Positions 1 to 11,510 of a DNA stretch of 64,000 nucleotides are shown here, piece after piece (positions within the stretch are counted from its first letter, which is position 1; every line of letters starts with the position of its first letter). Source of the DNA: Gymnorhina tibicen. Lineage: Eukaryota; Chordata; Aves; Passeriformes; Artamidae. Both the position numbers and the translations under genes were made by a program. The stretch spans positions 125,338 through 189,337 of the forward strand of contig VXAZ01004033.1 of the NCBI GenBank assembly GCA_013399875.1, in the 5' to 3' direction. The notes beneath the pieces are model-generated. The model did not search any database. It was given only the letters and a program-made list of their open reading frames with translations, and had not been told where the DNA came from.

Positions 1-770
1 TGTGGATTTAAATCAGCTCCTGTATGTTGCCCAGGCCTCCGGCAGCAGGCAATCGTGTTATTGAGTTGGCCAGCACCCCAAAGATCCACGACCATTCGCA
101 AGTTCTTTAATAATGGTTGATTCGGTCTATTATAAAACGAATTATTTATTTATAGACACAAAACTAACAGACATAAGATTTAAGACAGACTACTGCTACA
201 CAGGGAAAAGATAAAAAAAGGCATACTAGTATACACACGGAGTTAAAGGTACCATTAAATTTACAGCTAGCTAAGAAATAGTATAACTTAGGATTCAGTG
301 TTTCTTAGCATTCAATTCTTTGATGGAGTACACATCGAAATCCTTTCCCTCAATTTCTGGAAGAGTAACCACAAGAATTGCATCCAGTTTTGGGGAGAAA
401 TCTTCTCACATGTTCCAGAGGAGTGTGTAAGGGACTTCTGCCTCTGTGATAATTGTGTGGGCTTTTATAGACGTAAGAACCATGTATTTTGGTCAAGAAT
501 ATTTCTTTTATCTCTTCCCACATTTGCTTTCCAGACTAAGATGCTGATTCTTAGCTGGGTGTCTGAGCCCTTTTGGCACCAGAGATACTCCATGCTGGGC
601 CTGTGACCCGCCCGAGTTATCTCTTGCATATGCACCAACCATCTGTGGTAGAGAGAGGGGATCGACCTGTCCTGCCACACATCTTTGGGACAGAGGAGGT
701 GAAATATTTCCTGTGTGATTGCAGGAATACAAAAATAAACTTTGCTAAATCAGTGCACTGATGACAAACC
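1..770. mobile_element. Possible old LTR-type fragment, family and orientation not assigned
   Basis: This stretch looks less like the background than its neighbours. Read on the minus strand it has a TATAAAAG box near 461-470, an AATAAA motif near 142-150, and a run to the window edge ending ...AAATCCACA, as a U5 end might. On the plus strand a TATAAAA lies near 132-138 and an AATAAA near 734-739. Either order could be chance, because the implied R region (about 300 nt on minus, about 600 nt on plus) is long for an LTR. Several short open frames on both strands (298-606, 465-680, 508-732) resemble no protein I know. No target-site duplication can be checked because the left end may be cut by the window. 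It could equally be unique sequence. Confidence 0.25.
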
Positions 771-3700
771 TGACTGAAGGAGCAGCTTAAAGGAGTCAGT
801 GCTAAAGAAGAAAAGGCTGTTCAGGTGAATCACAGGCCTGTGACAGGTATTTTATTTCAGCCCATGAAATATACTCATGTTGGCAATAAGCAAATTAGAA
901 TTTTTGCGTTGGAAAGTCTCTTCAGGATTGACCACAAACCCCTAAAGGGCATTTGAACAGCATGATTTGATGCCAGCAGTAAAGAAAGTTTTCTTAACTG
1001 TAAAGTTGACACTGATAGAAGGAGTATAATCCAATATCCCCTAAGAGAGTCTCTACTAAGACAGAATAGCGTTGAGATTCATACTTATTTTATACTTATC
1101 CTTTCCATCCCACTTATTCTGTTGCTCAAAAATATTGTCTTATTCTTTACTCTGTCGTGTTTCTTTCTTAACATCTAAATTGTTTTTCTTTCCAAGAATG
1201 TAAATGATCCGGGGAGCACAGTGAGTGCAACATAGTGTAAAAGTTTCTTTCCAATCCTGTGACATTTCATAAAGGCTGAAATCGTTGGAAGATACATAGA
1301 TCTGTGTGCTAAAAATTGCTCTCTCTTCCAGAATTTGAATTTCACCTGTTCTGTTAAAAGGCATGCTTAATGGAAAACACGGTTGTCATTCAGTCTTTTT
1401 CTTTTCCAGTTACATAGTTTCCATCTCAAACTATACCTGTTAGTTGGTCACCCCTCAATCAGCTTGGCCAGTTTTGTTGCGGTCTTGCCAGTTGACATCA
1501 GAGCCATGGTGCTGGTTCAGTTTAACTGTGTGCCTGCAAATAACATCTGTCTTAGATTCTGCTGATGTATTTTAAAGATGTTATTCCTTGCAATCCTCTG
1601 CAATTGCTGTTAGCAGAATATATGAGTTGAAAATGTGCTTTTCAATAACTGTGAACTTCCAGCCATTCTGAAACAACCATTAGCACTGTCTCTTCACAGT
1701 CTAGGGCACGAGTGTCTGACCATTAAGCTGTTCCAGCACAATCCAGATTACATAAATCTTCAGAATAAGAAATAGATGAGATTTACATCACAGTGTTAGA
1801 TTGAAAGGAGTAGCTAATATTTCTTTTAAAAGATTCATATTTTCATGAAAAGTGGGCATTGTTTAAGGAATTTCTAGAGCTATAATTTTATTTCCAAAAG
1901 TGTTGGAAGAAACCTCATGTGCCATGGGATGGAGTTGCATGCACATATTAAGGTGCTGCTCACACCAGGAATTGAATAGGTTGAAGAGCATGAAAACATA
2001 TGGAAAAAACATAATGCATTCCAAAAGTGGTCAATAAGAACAACAGATAGAAAACACAAAAAATGCCAGTGCACTTTACAGGTCATTAAGTTTCCCTGAA
2101 ATCACCATTTAATTCCAAATGCAGTACAGACAACTGTACTAAAATTGTACATACAGCTGATGTTTTTAAAGATTTGAGTACTAACTGAAAAAAAAAAAAA
2201 TATAATCAGGCTTGTATTTAAAGTCTGATTATGATTTTTATATAGATTCTAGTGGAGTTTTTGCTTTTCTCTACTATGTACAGTGTGCTTATTCCTCTTT
2301 CTAGATTTCAGACATCCTAGGAGTGCATTGAAGAACATTACTAGTAATTGGAATACATTTGTTTCGTGATGTTTGTCACTGAGACCAATCAGCAAGGGCA
2401 ATTATTCATCAGTTCCTTATTTCTTCAGGCAGCAGATGAAAAAAAAAGTTATTGCCTTGGGGCTATGAATTTGCTGGAGCCCATGAATCTTCCTAGTATA
2501 ATCTGGTTCATAAGTCTTTCTAGTGAGTCTGGAGATTTCTTATCATTACAGCAAAAAGGACTCACCTAACAGCTTATCTTTCTGCTAGCTAAACTGTGAG
2601 TTGTCCTCTGAAATGTTAATGCTGTAGGAGACAGTGCTGAGTAGCGCTGAGCTGAGCTCTGTGGGAATATTGACTCAGTGACCAAAGGAAGAGACTTGCA
2701 CTCAAGTACATGAATTTTCTTGATATTTTCCGTCACCTAATGGCAAATTTTGACATGACAGAGACAGGGGAAAAAAAGCCAGATCCTGTAAGACTTAAAT
2801 CCAGAATAAGCACTGAAACACAATAATCCAAATTTATTTTACCTTGGGATGTGAAATGTATGTAATGCTGTAGGCAGTGCTTGGCCATGACCTTTCCAGT
2901 TCTCTTCATGAAATATGTCAAGGTGTGTTACAGTGTTACAGAGATGGCTATATTGATACTTTCACTTTGGACATATTTGATACAATTAAATCTTAATTTT
3001 GGTTTAGGAAGCATGGAGAAACAAAACAGACAGTATATTGTGTAAACAGTATCTTGGGTGTTAAAGAGAATTAGTGACTACATATTTCTATTTTACAATC
3101 TAGTACTAGGTGACAGGACCTTGTGGTTTCTCTAAGTTTCTGCATAACAGGAGTGCAGAACAGTGGGACAAACACAGGTTCTGACTCCACTCCTCCATCC
3201 AGCACATCAAACCTGAAATGAGTGTGACATTCCTCTATAGCCTGCCTGGACAAGGACTCTACAGTTTCCATAATGGAGAAGAGAGCTGGACAAGGAGGAA
3301 ATGGAGAACAACCATCATACTTTGCTTGAATTATTGGTGCTTATGTCAAATTTAGAACAAAAGAGCTCAGTAAAGAAAATGTCTGGTAAAAGAAAAACTT
3401 CCCAAGCTAAAAAGACAGTAGAATGCACTTTCCATTATGCCAGTACATTTTGATTAGTTGTATCCATATGAGCTTTTTTCCCAAACCAAACAAAAAAATG
3501 GATTTAGCTAATCTTCTTAGTGGATAATGGACTTTCCCTGGAAAAAGAGAAGTTAGAGAGACAGGCCAGCTGAACGAAAGATGATGAAAATATATTTGAC
3601 GCTCAGAATGTCTTGATTAAACTATCAAGTTATGCAAATTGGTTTATTAAGCAGATATTACAACTTGGAGCATCTCAGCATGTTTTACATAATGATACTC

Positions 3701-4209
3701 AATTATTGCAGAGTAACTCCGCTCTGTTGTAGAGAATAATATCTCATTTCAAGAATTCAGACTAGTAAACTCCTGCATTCTGCCAGAAATGGGTTTCCCA
3801 AGATTTTGATAGATTTACCTGATGCAAGAATTATGTTTTTGTCTTTTAGTTTCATTTGGGTTTTTTTAAAGGAATTATGAGAATTGGTTGTTTCCATCTA
3901 AACTGTGTTAGATTTTGACAGAAGATGTAATAGAAATACTTATTATGTCAGATATTTAAAAAATGGCCACCTAATAAAAGCAGATATCCTTGTGCTATGT
4001 TTATCTGCAATCATTGTTACTGCCATTTTTCTTATGCAAATACTACTTTGACCTAAGATATTCTTAAATATCCAAGTTACTCACGGGAATTAATATTCCA
4101 ATTAGTAAAATCAGAGATCAGCAACACTGTTACATTCATCTTTCTTCTAGTTCTTGATTCCAAGAATAAAAAACAGTAGTAACAGTTAGAGCTCTTGTGT
4201 GTTGTCCAG
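771..4209. other. Non-coding AT-rich stretch, no gene seen
   Basis: The short open frames here (up to 74 codons, for example 1140-1364 minus and 2348-2569 plus) have no recognisable domains and no consistent splice context. The only simple sequence is an A run at about 2189-2201. I see no retroelement ends, RNA genes or CpG-rich promoter. It may be intergenic or intronic. Confidence 0.6.
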
Positions 4210-4248
4210 CACTCAGCCGGATAACCAATGGGTGAGCAACTGGCTCAC

Positions 4249-5202
4249 AGGTCGGCACAAAGAGTTACAGGGAATGGGGTGACATCAGACTGGTGACCTG
4301 TCACTAGTGGGGTTCTGCAGGGCCCCATCCTTGGCCTTGTGCTCTTCAATGTCTTCTTTAACGACTCGGACACAAGACTCAGACGAATACTTAGTAAGTT
4401 TGCCAGGGACACTAAACTGGGAGGAGCTGTTGACTCCCTTCCGGGCAGAGAGGCCCTGAAGAGAGACCTTGACAAATCAGGGGGATGGGCGATCACAAAC
4501 CATATGACGTTCAACAAGGAAGAGCGTCAGGTTCTGTGCCTGGGATAGGGCAAACCTGAATGTATGGACAGACTGGGGAATGAGAAGATGGAAAGCAGTA
4601 CTACAGAAAACAACCTGGAGGTCCTGGTCAGGGACAAGCTGAACATGAGCCAGCAGTGCCCTGGCAGCCAGGAGGGCCAGCCCTGTCCTGGGGGGCATCA
4701 GGCACAGCATCGCCAGCCGGGCAAGGGAGGGGATTGTCCCGCTCTGCTCTGCACTGGGGCGGCCTTGCCTCGAGTACTGGGGGCAGTTTTGGGTGCCACA
4801 ATATAAAAAAGACATTAAACTATTAGAGAGTGTCCAGAGGAGGGCAACAAAGATGGTGAAGGGCCTTGAGGGGAAGCGGTATGAGGAGTGGCTGAGGTCA
4901 CTTGGTCTGTTCAGCCTGGAGAAGAGGAGACTGAGGGGAGACCTTCATCACAATCTACAACTTCCTTGTGAGGGGAAGAGGAGGGACAGACACCAATCTC
5001 TTCACTCTTGTCTCCAGTGACAAGACTTGAACAAAACAGCATGAAGTTGTGTCATGGGTGGTTTAGGCTGAGTATTAAAAAAAGCTTATTTACCCAGAGG
5101 CTGCTTGGGCACTACAACAGCCTCCCCAGGGAAGTGGTCACAGCACCAAGGCTGACAGAGTTCAAGAAGGGTTTGGACAACATCCTCAGGCACATGGTGT
5201 GA
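4249..5202 (+). pseudogene. CR1 ORF2 remnant: end of reverse transcriptase and C-terminal domain
   Basis: This is the coding remnant inside the CR1 copy. The reading frame is broken into at least four pieces (4339-4548, 4564-4806, 4793-5020 and 5008-5202), so it needs several frameshifts to read through. The catalytic FADD box of CR1 reverse transcriptases appears as FARD at 4399-4410, so one of the two metal-binding aspartates is lost. A stop interrupts the frame just after 4545, where CR1 normally continues. The endonuclease domain and the first reverse-transcriptase motifs are missing through 5' truncation. The last piece ends with FKKGLDNILRHMV and a stop at 5202, close to the usual ORF2 end. 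The copy cannot encode an active enzyme. Confidence 0.9.
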
Positions 5203-5272
5203 CTCCTGGGGTGTCTTGTGTAGGGCCAGGAGTTGGACTGGATGATCCTCACAGGTCCCTTCCAACTCAGCA

Positions 5273-5289
5273 TATTCTATGATTCTATG
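5273..5289 (+). repeat. CR1 3'-terminal octamer repeat
   Basis: Two copies of ATTCTATG end the CR1 element. CR1 3' ends carry a few copies of such an octamer instead of a poly(A) tail, and this marks the right boundary of the insertion. Confidence 0.9.
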
Positions 5290-5290
5290 G

Positions 5291-8200
5291 CTTTAATCCT
5301 CATAAATACCATTTTTGAAGACCTGAGGGGCCTGTATTTCACAATGAAAATGTTTTGAAATGTCCAGCCATTCACACCACACAGCAGTTACTATTAAAAC
5401 CACAGAAATTCCCTGTTCATGCACTTCAAGCAACTCTGAGAAGACTAGCTGTTGCTTGCTAAATCCCTTGAACTACAGACCTGTAGTGATGGCTCATTTG
5501 GCAGACACAATATCCTACAGCGCTGACTTTACTGCCTCTCCTAGAGCTGTGGCATGACCTCTGTCCAGCAATAACTTTCAAGCACCACCAGTGTATCCAA
5601 GTGATCAGGAACATGACCAGGTCTCAAATACACTAGATGACTCAGGGCTGCCTTTTTCAGCTGAGGTGGGAACCTCTGTCCTTTCCCTCAGGCTACCAGC
5701 TCACTATGTGCAATATTCTGCTTAAACCTTCAGGTGCATGCACTAAGGGGACAAATGCTGAAATGAAAATTGCTGTTCAATTGTCTGCACTCGTTATACC
5801 ACATCAGCTCCCTGGTGGCCCCACAAAAAGGCAAGCTGGCTGAAAGAGCTGAGAACTGAGAGGCTGGAGCACCTGGCTTTGCTGTTGGTCTTTTGATGAC
5901 AGATTCTGTCCCAGAGCCAAGGCTTGCATGACCTTTGCCATCATTTCTGCCATTCTAATTCTGTATCCCAGATATCTGAAATAAACAGGCCTGTTGGTAA
6001 CTGACTCACTGAGAGACATGGCTGCTCCGCAACCAACCCTGTGGATCCTGTGGCTGAGGGGATACATTCTTGTCACATAGATGGATGTCAGTGTTCAGAG
6101 GAAACTATGGAAAAATCTCAACTGATATGTTAAGACCAGAGGAAAAGAGCATCTTTCCTGACACTTGCAGAATTTAAATATTGCAGTCCTTGAATAAGAA
6201 ATTAAGAAATTCCTTAAGGTTTACATATGAACACAAGGACTGAATTGTGATAGCTAACAAGGAATTTGGATGGGTTTTTTGGTATGAATAGTAGCGGCCC
6301 ATGCAGAAAAAAGGGAATGTAAAAGCTAGGAAATTTTCCTCAGCCTGAAAAACCCTCTACTCTGTAACCTGTACTTACATTCCCATGGCATGTATTGTCT
6401 TGCAGAGGAATTACTCCACCTGTGCAGAGTTAAAAAACTTCAAAATAAGTGATGGAATCTCTGTGTTTTCATAGCTCAGCTATCTATCTCTATACTTGGC
6501 TTCAGGCTACTCCTATCCCTTCATCAAAGTGAGGCCAACCTTCTTTTCCATCGGACAGTGATCTTTGACTGGTATTTATTGATATTCAACTATTCCCATT
6601 TCAGTTTGGCCATAGCTACAAGGCAGCCCTGAGTCCTCCTTGTCATCTGTCTCTTATTTTCTTAAAGTTGTTCCATTTCCACAGCTGTTGAAAATCACCA
6701 GTTAGAAATTGGCCTGATTCAAAATCCATTTATTTCAGAAAGCCTAAATTTAAGCCAGAATCATTAATGGAATTTCAGAGCAGCTGCACCTTCCCACCTA
6801 CACAGTCATAAATCAAAACAAGAGCATGATCCAGGCACATTTGAACTTCTGAGGTTTGGAACCTAAAGGAAGATTAGTCAGATTTTGAGATTCCCCTTTG
6901 CTCTTCCTACAATTGAAGGCATGTGCAAACATCTAACATGGAGAAATTTCAGAAGTAGAGGATCAACAGCCACCTTGTCTTTCTAAATATATTGAAGATA
7001 TTCAATTTGATTTATACTTTGCCTTGTAAAGTGATAGCAAACTGAAAAAAAACACTGCTTTTTCTATCATCCTTTCTATCATCATTTTGACATGAACAGC
7101 TTGAAATGAATCCTCACTATACCCTCTGGAGAGGTGAGGCCATCAGGATTATGACATTACATTCATGACTCCTGTCCTTCCGAGTAGCTACTGATCAATG
7201 AAAGTGGTTTGTCTCCGGTAACCTTACAATTAAAGCTCCTGGCTGGTCTGATTTGCAGATGTCTGATGGTCATGATCAGGGCCACTCAGTCTTTCTCATT
7301 TCTTCTCTTGTCTTGAAGTGACTTTGATGCTTGTCCCTAAAGTAAGAAACTTTTCCTGCTTTCATCCTCCCAGGCCCAATGTCTGATAATATGTCAGGTT
7401 CACTGTTGATTTGCAAATCAGAAGAGAAACATGCAAAAGGTGGTATATCTTTAGAGCAATATTTCCCTCACATGCTTTGGAAATGTTCTTTTGATTAACC
7501 TGTTTCCCTCCTCCACTTTCACTGTTTTTAGAACACACAAACAAACTAAGAAATGGTATTTTAACTTTGTCATTAAATAGTGCCTTGTTGATCAGTAGAC
7601 ATCTGAATTAAGCTACCCTTTTGCAACAGGTTTTAATGATGAAAGCACTGCATCCCAGCTGGCAAACTGCATTCCTTTTCTCTTGTGAAATTACATTATT
7701 AAAAAAAACCCCAAAAAACTCCTGACAAAAAAAAACCCCTACCAAAAAAAAAAAGACAAGAAAGAAATAATAGACAATACTGAAAAGAATTTACCTGTAG
7801 TAAAGAGGAGTCTTCAAAATTTTAGCAACTCCTTGTAAATTACATTACAATGTTGGTAGTTCATTTTTCAAGTGCTACTGAAGTACAGAGGCAGAATTGC
7901 ACGTTTTAGCGTGGGTTATCTCTTGACTGTTCAGATCTGTGCAGGCTCTTACATAGCATTTCCATGTCCTGCAAAGCAACAAATGTATAACCCATAATTA
8001 GAACAAGGTGAAGAAACAGCCTAGCTCTTAAAAAACAAAAGCAAAATATGTCATGATAGTATGTCACCTTCAACATACAGAAGAACTTAAAATATAAACC
8101 AAAATATTATGTAGATAACGGAAGTTATTGTTCTGGAGGAATGGAATCAGCATTTCTGGTAACAGTTCCCAAATTCTTTAACTGCTGAAGAATGTGCCTA

Positions 8201-10299
8201 GCCAAATAGAAGCTATTTCCAGTTGATGTGCTCTACATTACCACTAACCATGGTAAATTGCAGTGGAGTTCCTCATCTGTATCGCAGAGCATGTACACCA
8301 GATGACATACATAGATCAAGGCTAACACCTAATGAGAAGCATCAGTGTAAAACAAGAAAAGAGAGGAAGGAAACAAACATCCATTTGATTGGAAGCAGAA
8401 CAAAAACAAGTCATATTTTGGCTCACAACCTTTGAGAGTGTCTTTACACATTAGGCTGAAGATAACTGCTGAACAAATAATTAATGAAATGTCCCAGATG
8501 CCTTCTGCTATTTCCACTGACTCTTGTTTTAGGTAGAGTAGTCATTTTTAATCTCTGCATATTTTAACTCAACTAGATGAATTTCCCAGCCATAATAAGA
8601 AGGAAAATACATATTTCACAGGAGGTTTTTCTGTATATTGTAATCTTATTTTTTCTTATTCACTCTTTCTCTCAGAATGAAAATGGTTGCCCTTTTGTCA
8701 CACTGGTATGTAAACTGTGAACTGCTGGAAAATGATTTTTCAATTTTTGTCAGAACTGTTTGTGTTCTGTGTTCTTTCTTTTTTTTTTAAAGGTTTGTTT
8801 ATTTTTGAAAAGATTTTGAAAAACTGATTTTTAGTGTAGAAGCGGGGAGGCCTGGTAATTTATTTTTTTACTTGATGTATTTGGTTAAATAAAGACCCTT
8901 AAAAAGAGTAACCCAAGAAAAGATCTAATGTTCTAGTCAGAGTCTTAAACGAAATTTCTCTTTCTGACTTCTTCACCAGGAGATATCAAGTTCTTGCATA
9001 ATTTCTAAGTAATTATATCCTGATCTGAAAATACTCAACATTTCAGTCTAAATTGTCAAACTTAAAGCTGCTTTCTGATATGCTGTTCTCAGGCACAGAC
9101 ACGCAGAAGAGCAGGTCAGCTATCTGTGGAAAAAAGAAGCTCTTTGCATTCAAAGAGTTTACTACCTCATCTATTCATGGAACATGAAATAACCAAATGG
9201 AAAACATTTTCCTACTGTTTAATAGTAGTGCCTAGTAAAGAATACTGAAACTCATTTTACAGATATTTCTTGCAATAATTTTTTTTTAGAATATAATTTT
9301 TTTTTCCTATTGGGTCTTTGGGAATGAAATGTCTTTATTTTAGATTTAATAATCATCAGTATTCATATCAGATTGTTTATTTTTAAAAAGCAGCCTTTTT
9401 ACACAGTACCTTTTTGAGGGAGGAAACGGAATTAATAGCATTATTCATTTTCTGGAATAAAACAAAAGTCATTAAAGGAAAATATTTGAGATTCAGTGGT
9501 AAAATATCTGGCTTGGAGCACACACATATAATAACTATCATCATATCATTACATTCTTGGATAAGACTCATTAGATTCAAACTGTTTGTTTGATTATACC
9601 AAACAAGCCCAGTGTAGACAATTGGGAAAGAAAAAACTTTTAACTCAAAAGTGTAGAAGGTGAGAGGTCTTAAACTACTGAGAAGAATGTTTCCCAGATT
9701 GAGTACTTGGTCTTTGAAGACATGCTCCTCTTTACATTCATTACATTAACTGCAATAATTAGTTGCATTAATTTTTATCACAGTGATTCAAGTAACATAC
9801 ATATACAAATCCAAAATTTGCAGCTTGTTAGATGGCTGTGAAAATGCAGGGAATAGATGTTCATTGCACAGTGTGACAATATACTTCTAGGTGATTCACG
9901 AACCAGCCAGCTCCTAGGGATAAATGAATTCTAGAATGGAATCCAGAATTATGTTAGATTACTAGGTGAATTAGATGGAGATCTGTTAAATTCATCTGGT
10001 ATGCAGAAGTGATTATCAATTTGAAAAAATTATCACTATTTCCTCAATTGCAACAGCTGAGGGTATGGAGGCCTCTTCCAGGCTGACTGGGCATCCGAAG
10101 ACAGATCTGTCACTGGTGGAAACACTTGTTGTAACTGACCCACTGTTTGTGTTTACTGAAAATGGCACACCAAGATCTGTTTTTGGCCTTCAACAAAAGT
10201 CATTGTTAAAGAATAGGGGAACTATATATGATATATTTAGCCCTAATATCTTTCTAAGTGATTCCCAGTGCCAAGAGAAACTTTTTTCTATTTAACATC
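5291..10299. other. Non-coding AT-rich stretch, no gene seen
   Basis: Only short open frames occur, the largest about 90 codons (5804-6076 minus), with no recognisable domain. The first 800 bases are somewhat richer in GC than the rest but show no retroelement end I can identify. An A-rich tract lies at 7701-7760. Runs of T occur near 8782-8790, 9280-9290 and 9298-9306. No RNA gene or promoter-like CpG cluster was seen. Confidence 0.55.
7701..7760. repeat. A-rich low-complexity tract
   Basis: Runs of 6 to 11 A are separated by short C-containing spacers. No retroposon body is attached upstream that I can recognise, so I treat it as simple sequence and not as a LINE tail. Confidence 0.8.
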
Positions 10300-11370
10300 A
10301 CCAGATAGATTTCTGTTCTATGAATTTGTCAAACCTCTCTCTGAATCCAAGGAAAACTATAGCACCTACAACATCCTGTGTCAACAGCTTCCGCAGATCT
10401 ATCTTCTTCACTTGTGGGAAGAACTTTCTCTTTGTGCTTGTTATGAAACTTTCTCATATTGTTTTTATTTTATGCCTTCTGGTTCTCAAATTGGGACCCA
10501 ACTGCTATGTGACACTGCTGGTTTTGTTGACATGTATCATATTTGTCTTCAGTTACCTCCCTTCCAAATTGATCAGTTCTACTTTGCTGACCTGCTCTTC
10601 ATTCTGTATCTGTGTAATTTATTGTCCTTCTCTGAAGTTTTTAATATCCTTATGGAGATGAAAGAATCAGAATTTCACATTTTTCAAGCTGTTGGTGAAC
10701 TGTGTCACCCATAGGCAGCATTCAAAAATGTGTGGGAAGAAATACAGAAAAGACCATAGTGCTACTGAACAAACATTTTAATTGCAAGATTCTTCTTTTC
10801 TTGACTGATAACAGTAATTCAAAGCTTATAATCATTTTACATATGAGATTACACTATTTTCTGTGTATCATTGCAATTTTATCTACAGTGATATTAAAAT
10901 AAAATTTATTATCATGTCGTGTATTCTCTGAAGGCCTCTTTAAAATTGGCCCTCTTTTTTGCTACTCCAAATAATTTAGTATCAATAACGTATTTAGCCA
11001 CCTCTCATATTGTTTATAAATATGAGGAAGAGCACAGATCCCAAAGATGTCATTCTTCCCTTCCTTGCGAGAACTGGCTGGTCCTTTACTTTGTGTATTT
11101 TCTGACTTTTATGAAAGTAAGGGCCTTACCTACTGGCTTACACAGCATTACACTGCTTAGTTTACTTTAAATCAACTGGCTTTAATCCATTTGCTTGTAA
11201 TCCCTTCAGAGAACTCTAATGGGTTTAAGAAGGAGGACGTTGCTTTACGGATATCTTGTTGACTCTTTCCCATGAGGAAGAGATCATATCCATCTATGTG
11301 TCTGTTATGTTAATTCTGTTCTTTGTTAATTTGCACTTACTCTTATTCTCACCAGAAATTTCTTTGTTTC
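10300..11370 (-). mobile_element. Ancient CR1 LINE fragment, antisense, reverse-transcriptase region
   Basis: On the plus strand this reads like the reverse complement of old amniote CR1 ORF2, as known from turtle, crocodile and bird genomes. Matching landmarks in order are: caaacctctctctgaatcc near 10329, agcttccgcagatctatctt near 10387, tgccttctggttctcaaatt near 10475, cttgactgataacagtaatt near 10800, caaataatttagtatcaata near 10968, a pair near 11013-11045 (tataaatatgaggaagagca then cagatcccaaag), aatcccttcagagaactcta near 11200, and ttgactctttcccatgagga then atccatctatgtgtctgtta near 11259-11308. The colinear order over about 1.07 kb makes chance similarity unlikely. It is far more diverged than the CR1 at 4.2-5.3 kb. 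Open frames on the plus strand (10268-10714 and 10320-10661) are antisense read-through of this element, not genes. The outer ends are approximate. Confidence 0.85.
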
Positions 11371-11483
11371 AAAGGCAACCATATTTTTTTCAGGGCTACA
11401 ACCCCTGTGATTCTTATGGGGAGGTTTGTGGAAGAAGGAAGTTACTTGGAAGCAGGAGGAAAGAAATAAAATAATCTGCTCAG

Positions 11484-11510
11484 CTGATGATTTAAACTGA
11501 TGATTTAAAC
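11484..11510. repeat. 13-bp direct tandem duplication
   Basis: The unit CTGATGATTTAAA occurs twice back to back at 11484-11496 and 11497-11509. It lies just beyond the ancient CR1 and is probably replication slippage. Confidence 0.85.

Larger units (their letters stand above)
4210..5290 (+). mobile_element. CR1 LINE, 5'-truncated, plus strand
   Basis: This is a non-LTR retrotransposon of the avian CR1 clade, which copies itself by target-primed reverse transcription. It starts inside the reverse-transcriptase part of ORF2 and runs through the C-terminal domain and 3' UTR to the ends ATTCTATG ATTCTATG at about 5273-5288. Recognisable translated pieces in order are [40 protein letters not shown] and [16 protein letters not shown], all typical of CR1 ORF2. 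The 5' truncation is normal for this family. The layout (ggaagtggtcacagcaccaa, then ggccaggagttggact) matches a CR1 subfamily I recall as common in neoavian birds; the subfamily name is not decided. Its GC content is clearly higher than its flanks. I saw no target-site duplication, which CR1 usually lacks. Confidence 0.95.

Noticed and set aside
10268..10714. 148-codon plus-strand frame with hydrophobic stretches
   Set aside because: Antisense read-through of an ancient CR1; the hydrophobic look comes from T-rich codons.
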